Shown one piece after another: positions 33,434 to 44,148 of a stretch of DNA of 64,000 nucleotides. Positions within the stretch are counted from its first letter, which is position 1; the number at the start of each line of letters is the position of its first letter. The notes below the pieces were generated by a model that saw only the letters and a program-made list of their open reading frames with translations, had not been told where the DNA came from and made no database searches. A program made the translations under genes and the position numbers. Origin of the DNA: Phytoseiulus persimilis (lineage: Eukaryota > Arthropoda > Arachnida > Mesostigmata > Phytoseiidae); contig CM075102.1 of the NCBI GenBank assembly GCA_037576195.1, positions 20,890,745-20,954,744 on the forward strand, read 5' to 3'.

Positions 33434-36400
33434 AGGTGATTCCGGGACCAATCTGAACATACTCTCCCGAGTCTGGAGAGGTGATTCCGGTACGAGTCTG
33501 ACTATACTTTTCAGAAGCTGGAGGGGTGATTCTAGAACCAATCTGACCATACTTTTCAAAACGTGGAGGGGTGATTCTAGAACCAATCTGACCATACTTT
33601 TCAAAACGTGGAGGGGTGATTCTAGAACCAATCTGACCATACTTTTCAAAACGTGGAGGGGTGATTCTAGAACCAATCTGACCATACTTTTCAAAACGTG
33701 GAGGGGTGATTCCGAGACCAATCTGAGCATTACTTCCCAACTCTGGAGGGGTGATTCCGGAACCAATCTAAGCATTACTTCCCAACTCTGGAGGGGTGAT
33801 TCCGGAACCAATCTAAGATTCTAGAACCAATCTGACCATACTTTTCAAAACGTGGAGGGGTGATTCTAGAACCAATCTGACCATACTTTTCAAAACGTGG
33901 AGGGGTGATTCTAGAACCAATCTGACCATACTTTTCAAAACGTGGAGGGGTGATTCCGAGACCAATCTGAGCATTACTTCCCAACTCTGGAGGGGTGATT
34001 CCGGAACCAATCTAAGCATTACTTCCCAACTCTGGAGGGGTGATTCCGGAACCAATCTAAGCATTACTTTCCAACTCTGGAGGGGTGATTCCGAGACCAA
34101 TCTAAGCATTACTTTCCAACTCTGGAGGGGTGATTCCGAGACCAATCTAAGCATTACTTTCCAACTCTGGAGGGGTGATTCCGAGACCAATCTGAGCATT
34201 ACTTCCCAACTCTGGAGGGGTGATTCCGGAACCAATCTAAGCATTACTTCCCAACTCTGGAGGGGTGATTCCGGAACCAATCTAAGCATTACTTTCCAAC
34301 TCTGGAGGGGTGATTCCGAGACCAATCTAAGCATTACTTTCCAACTCTGGAGGGGTGATTCCGAGACCAATCTAAGCATTACTTTCCAACTCTGGAGGGG
34401 TGATTCCGAGACCAATCTGAGCATTACTTTCCAACTCTGGAGGGGTGATTCCGAGACCAATCTGGCAGCATTACTTCCCAACTCTGGAGGGGTGATTCCG
34501 AGACCAATCTGGCAGCATTACTTCCCAACTCTGGAGGGGTGATTCCGGAACCAATCTAAGCATTACTTTCCAACTCTGGAGGGGTGATTCCGAGACCAAT
34601 CTGGCAGCATTACTTCCCAACTCTGGAGGGGTGATTCCGGAACCAATCTAAGCATTACTTTCCAACTCTGGAGGGGTGATTCCGAGACCAATCTGGCAGC
34701 ATTACTTCCCAACTCTGGAGGGGTGATTCCGAGACCAATCTAAGCATTACTTTCCAACTCTGGAGGGATGATTCCGAGACCAATCTGGCAGCATTACTTC
34801 CCAACTCTGGAGGGGTGATTCCGAGACCAATCTGGCAGCATTACTTCCCAACTCTGGAGGGGTGATTCCGGAACCAATCTAAGCATTACTTTCCAACTCT
34901 GGAGGGGTGATTCCGAGACCAATCTGGCAGCATTACTTCCCAACTCTGGAGGGGTGATTCCGGAACCAATCTAAGCATTACTTTCCAACTCTGGAGGGGT
35001 GATTCCGAGACCAATCTGGCAGCATTACTTCCCAACTCTGGAGGGGTGATTCCGAGACCAATCTAAGCATTACTTTCCAACTCTGGAGGGATGATTCCGA
35101 GACCAATCTGGCAGCATTACTTCCCAACTCTGGAGGGGTGATTCCGAGACCAATCTGGCAGCATTACTTCCCAACTCTGGAGGGGTGATTCCGGAACCAA
35201 TCTAAGCATTACTTTCCAACTCTGGAGGGGTGATTCCGAGACCAATCTAAGCATTACTTTCCAACTCTGGAGGGGTGATTCCGAGACCAATCTGGCAGCA
35301 TTACTTCCCAACTCTGGAGGGGTGATTCCGGAACCAATCTAAGCATTACTTTCCAACTCTGGAGGGGTGATTCCGAGACCAATCTAAGCATTACTTTCCA
35401 ACTCTGGAGGGGTGATTCCGAGACCAATCTAAGCATTACTTTCCAACTCTGGAGGGGTGATTCCGAGACCAATCTAAGCATTACTTTCCAACTCTGGAGG
35501 GGTGATTCCGGAACCAATCTAAGCATTACTTTCCAACTCTGGAGGGGTGATTCCGAGACCAATCTGGCAGCATTACTTCCCAACTCTGGAGGGGTGATTC
35601 CGGAACCAATCTAAGCATTACTTTCCAACTCTGGAGGGGTGATTCCGAGACCAATCTAAGCATTACTTTCCAACTCTGGAGGGGTGATTCCGAGACCAAT
35701 CTGGCAGCATTACTTCCCAACTCTGGAGGGGTGATTCCGGAACCAATCTAAGCATTACTTTCCAACTCTGGAGGGGTGATTCCGAGACCAATCTAAGCAT
35801 TACTTTCCAACTCTGGAGGGGTGATTCCGAGACCAATCTGGCAGCATTACTTCCCAACTCTGGAGGGGTGATTCCGAGACCAATCTGGCAGCATTACTTC
35901 CCAACTCTGGAGGGGTGATTCCGGAACCAATCTAAGCATTACTTTCCAACTCTGGAGGGGTGATTCCGAGACCAATCTAAGCATTACTTTCCAACTCTGG
36001 AGGGGTGATTCCGAGACCAATCTGGCAGCATTACTTCCCAACTCTGGAGGGGTGATTCCGGAACCAATCTAAGCATTACTTTCCAACTCTGGAGGGGTGA
36101 TTCCGAGACCAATCTAAGCATTACTTTCCAACTCTGGAGGGATGATTCCGGAACCAATCTAAGCATTACTTTCCAACTCTGGAGGGGTGATTCCGAGACC
36201 AATCTAAGCATTACTTTCCAACTCTGGAGGGGTGATTCCGGAACCAATCTAAGCATTACTTTCCAACTCTGGAGGGGTGATTCCGAGACCAATCTGGCAG
36301 CATTACTTCCCAACTCTGGAGGGGTGATTCCGGAACCAATCTAAGCATTACTTTCCAACTCTGGAGGGGTGATTCCGAGACCAATCTAAGCATTACTTTC

Positions 36401-37002
36401 CAACTCTGGAGGGGTGATTCCGAGACCAATCTGGCAGCATTACTTCCCAACTCTGGAGGGGTGATTCCGAGACCAATCTAAGCATTACTTTCCAACTCTG
36501 GAGGGGTGATTCCGAGACCAATCTAAGCATTACTTTCCAACTCTGGAGGGGTGATTCCGAGACCAATCTAAGCATTACTTTCCAACTCTGGAGGGGTGAT
36601 TCCGAGACCAATCTAAGCATTACTTTCCAACTCTGGAGGGGTGATTCCGAGACCAATCTGGCAGCATTACTTCCCAACTCTGGAGGGGTGATTCCGGAAC
36701 CAATCTAAGCATTACTTTCCAACTCTGGAGGGGTGATTCCGAGACCAATCTAAGCATTACTTTCCAACTCTGGAGGGGTGATTCCGAGACCAATCTGGCA
36801 GCATTACTTTCCAACTCTGGAGGAGTGATTCCGAGACCAATCTAAGCATTACTTCCCAACTCTGGAGGGGTGATTCCGGAACCAATCTAAGCATTACTTT
36901 CCAACTCTGGAGGGGTGATTCCGAGACCAATCTACGCATTACTTTCCAACTCTGGAGGGGTGATTCCGAGACCAATCTGGCCATTACTTCCCAACTCTCT
37001 GT
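33434..37002. repeat. Minisatellite/satellite array, 45-47 bp units, about 78 copies, with higher-order structure
   Basis: Tandem units built on GGAGGGGTGATTCCGAGACC, then AATCTAAGCATTACTTTCC and AACTCT. Main classes: a 45 bp unit with TTCCGAGACC, a 45 bp unit with TTCCGGAACC, a 47 bp unit with CTGGCAGCATTACTTCCC, and, at the left, a class with TTCTAGAACC and CATACTTTTCAAAACG. The outer left units (33434-33520) are the most diverged, as expected when unequal exchange homogenises the centre. From about 34460 rightward, 47 bp units recur at 137 bp (47+45+45), 272 bp and other spacings, and a longer pattern of about 730 bp appears to repeat. Minus-strand frames across the 45 bp units read as a 15-residue repeat but break at each 47 bp unit, so I treat the array as noncoding. 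Confidence 0.95.
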
Positions 37003-37124
37003 TTTCGGCTGAACCTCTCAGCCAGCCCTCAGGAGTGTCCCGGATTCACCTTTCGGTATTGCTTCAGTAACACTCCCTATCGCCTCGCAAATCCCATTGC
37101 GGGCGGTGGGCTTGGGTCTTAAGA
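37003..37124. other. Unrelated ~120 bp segment interrupting the end of the satellite
   Basis: The array stops after TTACTTCCCAACTCT at about 37002. About 120 bases of different sequence follow (GTTTTCGGCTGAACCTCTCA onward), then TTACTTCCCAACTCT again and one more unit. It may be an insertion into a terminal unit. The flanking 15 bases are part of the satellite itself, so they are not proof of a target-site duplication. Confidence 0.5.
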
Positions 37125-37185
37125 CTTACTTCCCAACTCTAGAGGGGTGATTCCGAGACCAATCTGACCATACTTTTCAAAATCA
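37125..37185. repeat. Detached satellite unit right of the array
   Basis: One further unit (TTACTTCCCAACTCT, AGAGGGGTGATTCCGAGACC, CATACTTTTCAAAA) beyond the interrupting segment. It combines the right-hand class start with the left-hand class end (CATACTTTTCAAAA). Confidence 0.75.
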
Positions 37186-37779
37186 GAATGCTGACCCAGT
37201 GAAGGGAGAGAAAAGTGCCTCGATGGCTGGGAGCGCCGTCCAACCGCGCGCAGCGCGGCCGACTCTAGTAGGCCGAAGTCTGGCCGGTGTTCGATACAGT
37301 CATAATGAGCACCACGTGATGTCTGTACATCCCACTGTTCCCATTCGACTCCATGAATGGATAGATTCCATTGATGTTCCATTAATGGTTCGGGTGAAGA
37401 TAAACGAAAAGTTCCCCCAGGGTGTTTCAGAATGCGTGGAAGGTAGGCGGGAAACCCAGGGGAAGTCCTGGCTACGCCACTATCCATCGGTTGGTGTGAG
37501 ATTCAACTTCGAAAGACCTCGCATGGAACCAACCGAAGAACTCAGGAACTCCGTCGGGAATTTTTCCGGAACACCGATGAGCAAGCATATCAACCGAGCG
37601 ACGGCACAGCATTTGACCACTTGGACGTGAGCAAGGCAGAATAATTCCTGACGGCATTGACCATTGCTCCCCTCTTGGAAAAAAAACGAGGAAACGATGG
37701 TCCATGCAGAAATGCAAACAACTCCTCATGGGAGTGAAAGAGTTCTTACTGAAAGCTCGAACAGGAACGGAGCAGGATC

Positions 37780-38260
37780 AGGAAACTTATCAAAGAACAA
37801 GCCAGCAAGACCGAATATCAGGGACAAGAAGTGCGCGGACGAAGCGCTCATGGTCGCCCTACGCGAGGAGCAGCCTTGTCGCTTCTTAAAAAAGAGCGAA
37901 TGGCAGCCCATCAAGACGCACTTCGAACGTGTACTGAGTGAAACGTCGGTGGCCGAGCCCCCGGCGAATGTCGAACTACCGTTAATTCACCGTCAATGGC
38001 TCATCCACGCTCCATGGACGAACATGTGAGGTTAAAAAGATCATCTCAGCCTTGCCACACGTCAGAACTTCGGGTGCGGACGACCTTTACTGTGATTACT
38101 ACAGAGACATTGTCTGACACCCTCAAAGCGGTCACAAGCTCGCTCAACGTGAATATGATCGACGCCATGATTCCAGAAGCATTGCATACGGCAAGACTCA
38201 CACTCCGCTAGGGAGGCAAAACCTCGGAAACCGGAGACAATATGGATATTTCGGGGAGAG
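37780..38260 (+). mobile_element. Decayed non-LTR retrotransposon fragment, reverse-transcriptase fingers region
   Basis: In the frame from 38028 the sequence reads EVKKIISALPHVRTSGADDL then YCDYYRDI, matching the start of LINE RT domains (EVKKAIKxLKxGKSPGPDGLPxEFYK). In a shifted frame it continues as DTLKAVTSSLNVNMIDAMIP and EALHTARLTL, matching the usual MIPExLxxGxLTLLxKKGD segment. Upstream LIHRQWLIHAPWT fits the pre-RT linker. Frame breaks show it is dead. No YADD box was found to the right, so either the 3' part is lost or it has diverged past recognition. It is not obviously the same element as the fragment near 9.5 kb. Confidence 0.5.
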
Positions 38261-40152
38261 TAGAGTGAAACGGTTCTTGATAAAACATCTTTCAGAGACG
38301 CGGTCGGACGAATACAGGGTGATTCGAGTTCGGAGCCCGAGTTCATCTGCCATGTCCTCAAGAAAGACTCTAGCGACTCCGTTCAAGCTCCATTCTCTAC
38401 CCCTTCCGATCCAACTCATTCCCGCGCAGGTTGGGCCACGGGTCAGCCGTTTTTGCGGAGTTTGGCGAACGCTGACCGATTCTATGAAACAATCGGAGAC
38501 GAGCACAGGATTTGAAATAGGGGGAGCTCGCCGACGAATAGCTGAGTCGTGCGTCTTGTATTGGTGGCATATCCACAGATCGTGAATTTCGGTTACGAAT
38601 GCAGGAAGCGGATTGGAGTGGCCGTCGGACATGGTTCTCAGTTTTGCGAGTCCCTCGAGTGGATTCTTCCCAAGCTGATAGACCAGACCGTTGCGCAACG
38701 CAATGAGCCCGAGCCAGAACAAGGAGTGTCGAATTCCTCTCGGTAATGGACGAGCTTCACTGTAAAGAGGGAACAGTATGAGTGAGCGGAGACACTATTG
38801 ATCAGGATTCCTGGTTCAGGAACCTCGTTCGGCATCTCTTGGAATTGTCGTGGCCTGACATGAGTTCTCCGAAACTGACGCTCACTCTTTCCTCTCCCCC
38901 AAGGAGGGGACATTCAGCGGTGTTGGTGGAGATCCCATTTAAGAAGTCTCATCGAATTCAGAGATCATTCTTTTGAATTTTCGCTAACCGGGGCTAATCT
39001 GACCTAAAACGATTGCCTCGATGGGAGAAACTGATCTCTGGCTCCCAAGGGACTCCGTCAAGCCCTCCGAATCGGGGCGACCGATTCATGTCATTGTTTA
39101 CCCCGAATCCCGAACGTCGCTGAGTTGTTCGGACTCACCAAGACTTATCTAGCACTGCGGCGATAATTGTCGAGATGATCTCAGAAATGAAGAGAGGTCT
39201 GTGCAGCCGAGAGCAGAAAACATTCGCGTTCCTCTATGACTGTCACGACGTCTTCGAACAAAGTCCCGCGTCAGCGAACGGTTTTTTTTAACGGAAAATT
39301 CGCAAGCGCTGCAAAATTCACACCAGTGGTGGGGTGAGCAACGAAAAGTAGGATGTACGTGTAAGGGCACGGTGGTTTCGATCACCGGGCAAATAAATTC
39401 TTCGGGTGGAGCTTGCATTTGGTGATACTTATGTTAGCGGGAGCTCTTCGCGAGACTCGGCAGTTTTCTCATCTACGACTGTAGATGGTAGATAGTCTCG
39501 ACTGTGTCGGATAAGGCACCGATGGGACTTATTGAACCATCTTGCAAACGCTGAGAATCGATTGCGGCCATCGGATAGATCGGCTGCAAGGTTACGTACA
39601 GAGTTGTGAACGTGAGTCAGGAATTCTCTCAACCTTCCTTCTTTTGCTCATCACTCGATGGAAATCGGATTCCGAATTTCTTCTCTTGCGATCGATAGCT
39701 GGAAGGATGATGCATTGTTTTCATTTTCATCCCTCTGCAATCGGTTCAGGATCGTGTTTCCCTGAATCGGCTCAATAAAACCCCCTCTTTTCAAACTTGT
39801 TTCACAAAACGGACCTAGAACGTCTGGAGTCAACCGACGGACCTCTCATTGCTTGCCTCGCTGCGGGGAACGATTCCATCAACTTGCTGTTAGGAATGGC
39901 AGAATCGGTTCAGGGCTCGAAATCGGCGGACGATCTTATCAATCTCATTAAGTAATGACCTGATATGCTCTTCAATGTGGAATTCTGAGCGCAATGGAAC
40001 TGACACACTTGTATCGAGAGGAACGAGCGATTTTTCCGGCGAGGAATGGCGTCTCAAATCGATTTCCCCGATGATTCTCAAAAAGTCTCAGGAGTGAGTT
40101 GGAAAATACTTCGTCTCCGTGAGAGACTCCGCGACTAGAAATAGACTTCTAC
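38261..40152. other. 1.9 kb without a recognised gene
   Basis: Possibly includes further eroded LINE sequence at its left end (to about 38760). Otherwise only short frames with no recognisable motif. Confidence 0.3.
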
Positions 40153-40524
40153 ATGAAGTTAAATCCTATCGAGACATCGGAAAGTCCGAAAAGTCCATTA
40201 GCATACGATCATCTGCCTGAGGGTGTCCTCTCGAACGACGATTTGTCATTCGTCTCTATAACTCAGGAACATGGCGTCATCAAAGGCAACTCAATCAAAA
40301 TCTTTGACCGAGTTCCAATTATCAACCCACCTCGCAACAATCGAGCCGATTGCCGATTGGAAGCTTCTGCTTGTAGCACGCATTTTAACGGGAACGTAAC
40401 GCGTTCTTCGGATTCATATTCCAGAACATCTGACCTTGATTCATCCGGTTGTGTAACGTGCATCTTGCCCCTTGGTGCAATAACGATAGTGCTTGAAGCA
40501 GGCTTTGTTTTCGACCTAAAATAG
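40153..40524 (+). CDS. Candidate coding segment of an unrecognised gene
   Basis: An ATG-initiated frame of 123 codons with protein-like composition (MKLNPIETSESPKSPLAYDH, later DDLSFVSITQEHGVIKGNSI). The real exon may end earlier at an internal donor, for example at the GTGCAA near 40475. No domain is recognised, and no strong acceptor or promoter is seen at its left edge. Confidence 0.25.
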   Translation: MKLNPIETSESPKSPLAYDHLPEGVLSNDDLSFVSITQEHGVIKGNSIKIFDRVPIINPPRNNRADCRLEASACSTHFNGNVTRSSDSYSRTSDLDSSGCVTCILPLGAITIVLEAGFVFDLK

Positions 40525-40800
40525 ACGGAAAATTGCTATACGCATCTCACCCGCGCTGATGATCGAGTGTGTGCTCCGTCGTCATCGTGGTATGAGATTG
40601 CCTAAACTTCATCGATTTCGACGTCTTTTTCTTTGGCTCTGAAACAGTTCGATTTCCCGGCGCGACACCGTTCCAACCCATCCATCACTTGGTCTCAGCT
40701 CCAAAGTATTATAGAAAACGTGAAAGGTTCGATCACTCTTTCGAGTCTATCTACCTATATTTGATCACGACTTACGCTTTTTTCGCACTTGCATTCCCAG

Positions 40801-41129
40801 CCGTCCTGGTTCTCAATGCGGAGCTCGGGAGAACGAGACCGGAGCCGGAAAGTGAGAAACGCGTGCCGTGGACCGAGCGCGCTCCGCGAGTGAGTCAATA
40901 GACACGGGTCGAGTTGGAGTGCTTGAGTGGGAGGTCCGCTTCCGTCGCGACTGTGACAGGTGTTTTGTTGAACTCTGGCAAGAATATACCGAATCTTTAG
41001 AACCGATCGCTCGAAAAATCTCCAAATCTGCCTCTCAGAGGCGCTCATCGAATTCGGACGACTCTTATCTTGACTCTGGATGCTGGGATGGGGAAAAAGC
41101 ATCCTCCAAGCAGATAACGCCGTTCTTCT
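40801..41129 (+). CDS. Candidate pair of exons of an unrecognised gene
   Basis: A strong acceptor (CTTTTTTCGCACTTGCATTCCCAG) precedes 40801. The frame there (VLVLNAELGRTRPEPESEKR) runs to a consensus donor GTGAGT at 40890. A second coding-like segment from about 40960 (acceptor ACTGTGACAG) encodes CFVELWQEYTESLEPIARK and a serine-rich stretch (SQRRSSNSDDSYLDSGCWD), ending near AAC/GTATGA at 41129. The phase of the join was not proven. No family is recognised. Confidence 0.3.
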
Positions 41130-41139
41130 TCAACGTATG

Positions 41140-41226
41140 ACCTAGAGGAGTGATTCCGAGACCAATCTGACCATTACTTTCCAAGTTTGGAGGAGTGATC
41201 CCGGGACCAATCTGACTCCTTTCCAA
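41140..41226. repeat. Two dispersed satellite units, 4 kb from the array
   Basis: TAGAGGAGTGATTCCGAGACC with CCATTACTTTCCAAG, then GGAGGAGTGATCCCGGGACC. These are two diverged tandem units of the 45 bp satellite, close to but outside the main array. They start directly after the candidate exon ending at 41129. Confidence 0.85.
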
Positions 41227-43830
41227 CTCCAACTCCTTCAAGAAGACGCCCGCACGGCAAGTGAGATCTAGGAAAAATATATCTTGGGCCGGGGATCGGG
41301 CGAGAAAGTTCATGCAGGAAATCGAGTCTCGTCAACGAGACCCGGCGAGGGACGGGGCCCCCGACTCCCTGCTGAATGCCGATTTCTCCTTGCTTCGCAC
41401 AAGGCTGATGCTCTGATTGGTATCGCGTCCATGCGCACGAATGAGAGTGACTTTCTCGAATCCCGGGCACCGCTGAGGGGCACTCGGTCTGCGCGCCGAG
41501 GATCCTCGCTCGAGAAACGATGAGACCAAAAGCCGGCTTTTTGTGTGTCCGACTGGTTAGTTTAGCAGGATGTTCGCTGGAGCTCAGTGCCACGAGTGTC
41601 CCCGTTGCCGATTTCAGACGATGGCTGTGCAGCTCTGACTCGAACTCTACTCGATGATATCATAATGTCATGTTGGCCCTGGTCCTCAGTTGCCGACGAG
41701 CTCGACGGATGGAGCTCGGTGTGGACCCACCTCCAAAAGCGGGGCCAAACATGAATTTCATTCAGGGCGGTTCGATTCAATTCGGAAGAGATAAACTCTG
41801 ACTTCAGTCGATTTGAGGCAAATGAGGAGCGCAGTAGATTATAATGAATTCGGTGCCGAGCTGAGCGGGACGATACAAAGAACCGCAAAATCGAACCACT
41901 AATTCGATCCCAAGTTGAGGCTCGCGGTGAGCACAGGTCCTATCAGCGTCTGTTTCCCGTCCGATCGGCGTTCCCTGATCGGGTCCTCCAGCCGACGATT
42001 GACCTTCTTGACTACGAAGCGGAATTCAGCGGAGCAGTCAGGGGCGCATCCACAGTCTTTCTTCCTCCTCACCTCCGCCCAGGATCCCCTTGAAGACGAG
42101 ACCTGTGGTGTGGGACCTCCGGGGCATTCGTATTTAATCTCCCTCTACTCCACACTGGTCCCGAGCTTCATTGGCGGTGCCTTTCTCCGGTTAGTCGTGA
42201 TACGCTGACAGAGTTTGCAGCGAAAAAAAGGAAAGATCGTTTTCGGGCGGGCGAAATTCTTGGGCCGGGCGAAACCGACAGCCGACGAGCTCGACGAACT
42301 GTCATGGATCCCGATGGAGAATGGAAAAGGTTCGACGTAACGCTAGATTGAGGTTTTCGGGGCGAACCCGAACGAAGTCCCGACGTCGCCGCCACCGAGC
42401 GTCGGGACTTCGTTTCGAACGAGGCGGGCTCGTTCGGGCCGCGGAAAGAGACGTTTTCGCGTCCACGCTGCGTCTCTCTGATTGAACACCGGCGTTGAGC
42501 CTCTCATTCATCGAGCCAGACAAGTGGATTCCGCAGGTGGGACTGGAAGTTTCTGGATCACCATCGTTGGGAGCGAAAGCTTCTCCTCGCGTGATGGTGG
42601 TACGCGAGCATAGGAACGGTTTCGCTGTAAGGGCACCTCAGAGAGATCTCAAGCAGATTCGAAGTTCCCGCTATGAAAATTTGAATTTTACTAGACGAGG
42701 CGCGGGCAATGAATCTCATCGTGATGACCAAAACGTCCTCTTTGAAGTTCGTTTATTCAGAAAACCAGTCGCAAGTCCGGTTTGAGAAGATGGCCACCGG
42801 AATTCTGGTTTCTCGCTAGCGAGCTGGAGACTTGACTCCCCGAGTTCCGCACCACCGTAGAATAGGTAGAGAGACTTTCGCGTCGGAATGTGTGTTCTCT
42901 CCTCTTTGTTGTTTACCGAGGTTATATTTGAACTCTTGGCTCATGCCTGCAACGGATAGTCGTAGCCATCATGAGAAGTTTCCACGTTCTCGAGAATCCG
43001 TGTCACGAAGTGCTGCGAGGTGGATCTCGACTCCTAGACCTGCCACCCGATGTGGACCCTACCCTCGCAGCGAGTTACCGGCTCTGGATGTGCCTCCCGG
43101 AGAGAGGAAGCCGAACGAGTATTCTTCCGGGGATCCAATTTCCTGTCGGCGTTTGTGGAGGGCCGATAGCGATCAACGAGAGATTTCGTCCATCGTGAAT
43201 GCTCCACAAACTCGCAACTCAGTTCAACCTCCCGTGGCGAGAGCAGGTCGTTGTTCTATAACCCAGTCCGAGCCATTACCGGAGCGAGCGAGCGATCGAT
43301 CGACCGACCCACTATTACTCCTCCTCCTCCTTGGTTCGCCAATCGATTTGTCCACCTGTCCGTGCTACATCTGGGGCACCAGTTCGCCCGCTAGCCTGGT
43401 CGTCCGTCCGCAACTTTGCGAGGCAGTTTCCGCAACGGCCAGACGCTGCCGGACTTCTCTCCGCTCAGTCTCTCATTTACACGGTCGTTGCCCCATCGGG
43501 AAAGGCACCGCAAGGCGTCATATCGAATGCTCCGAAGTGAAGTCGTTCCAAGTGGACTCCTGTGGGTGCGGCGGGGAAGCGAATCCAACGAGAAGTCAGT
43601 TAGTCCAGTCCAGGAGAAGTAGTGGCGCCGGGCCCGGGCAGCTCGGTGCTAGAGTCTGAGACGTGCCTTGCGGTTGTTTTCTTCCCTGTTTGTTAGAGGC
43701 GTTTGCGTCCTCCATCTCAATAACGAGCCCCAGCCGCCTTCCTGCGTTTCCCCTCCGCTTGCTCGCCGAGTCCAATACTCGCTTCGTTCTCATGTCCACA
43801 CTCCACTTCACCTTGTTCTTTCGCTGTAGT
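41227..43830. other. 2.6 kb with no recognised gene
   Basis: Open frames are long in places (for example plus strand 42832-43659) but are Arg/Ser/Pro-rich with no domain, as expected from stop-poor sequence. No RNA gene or clear repeat was seen. Confidence 0.3.
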
Positions 43831-44148
43831 CCCACGAGTCAGGATCGCCAGAAGCTTTGTCTTCGAACGAAGCACCAACCCATACAACCGACGGAAGAGT
43901 CTTGCGGGCAGGATTGTGAGCTCCCGGCTGGCATAGGTCATCCGCATCCTTCATCGCCGAGCACGAGTTCATCATCCGAATGCAATACCAAAAAAGCTCT
44001 CAGAGGAGACGCTCAACATCCATCGCGTTTATCAGAAACTCGGACCAGCAAAGTGAGAGAACCCGAGTCATGGTTAGCTTTGCACTGGAAACATCTGGAA
44101 CGAAAACTACATTCCCAAGCATCTGAATACCTCGTCAATACCTTGTGA
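43831..44148 (+). CDS. Candidate terminal exon of an unrecognised gene
   Basis: Follows a fair acceptor (TTCTTTCGCTGTAG) and stays open to TGA at 44146-44148. It encodes a Ser/Thr-rich segment (HPHPSSPSTSSSSECN) followed by charged, helix-like sequence (ESWLALHWKHLERKLHSQAS). The composition is more protein-like than neighbouring frames. No family is recognised, and the frame also extends left of the acceptor. Confidence 0.25.
   Translation, partial: PTSQDRQKLCLRTKHQPIQPTEESCGQDCELPAGIGHPHPSSPSTSSSSECNTKKALRGDAQHPSRLSETRTSKVREPESWLALHWKHLERKLHSQASEYLVNTL

Noticed and set aside
33813-36984. Minus-strand repeat proteins with 15-residue units across the satellite
   Set aside because: Frames exist only because 45 is a multiple of three; 47 bp units break them repeatedly, and no promoter, signal or splice logic is seen.
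33434-37002. CRISPR-like array
   Set aside because: Units are directly adjacent with no unique spacers, and the genome is eukaryotic; it is a satellite.
42832-43659. 275-codon plus-strand frame
   Set aside because: Arg/Ser/Pro-rich, with a Leu run from a CTC tract and no motif or splice context; likely chance in stop-poor sequence.
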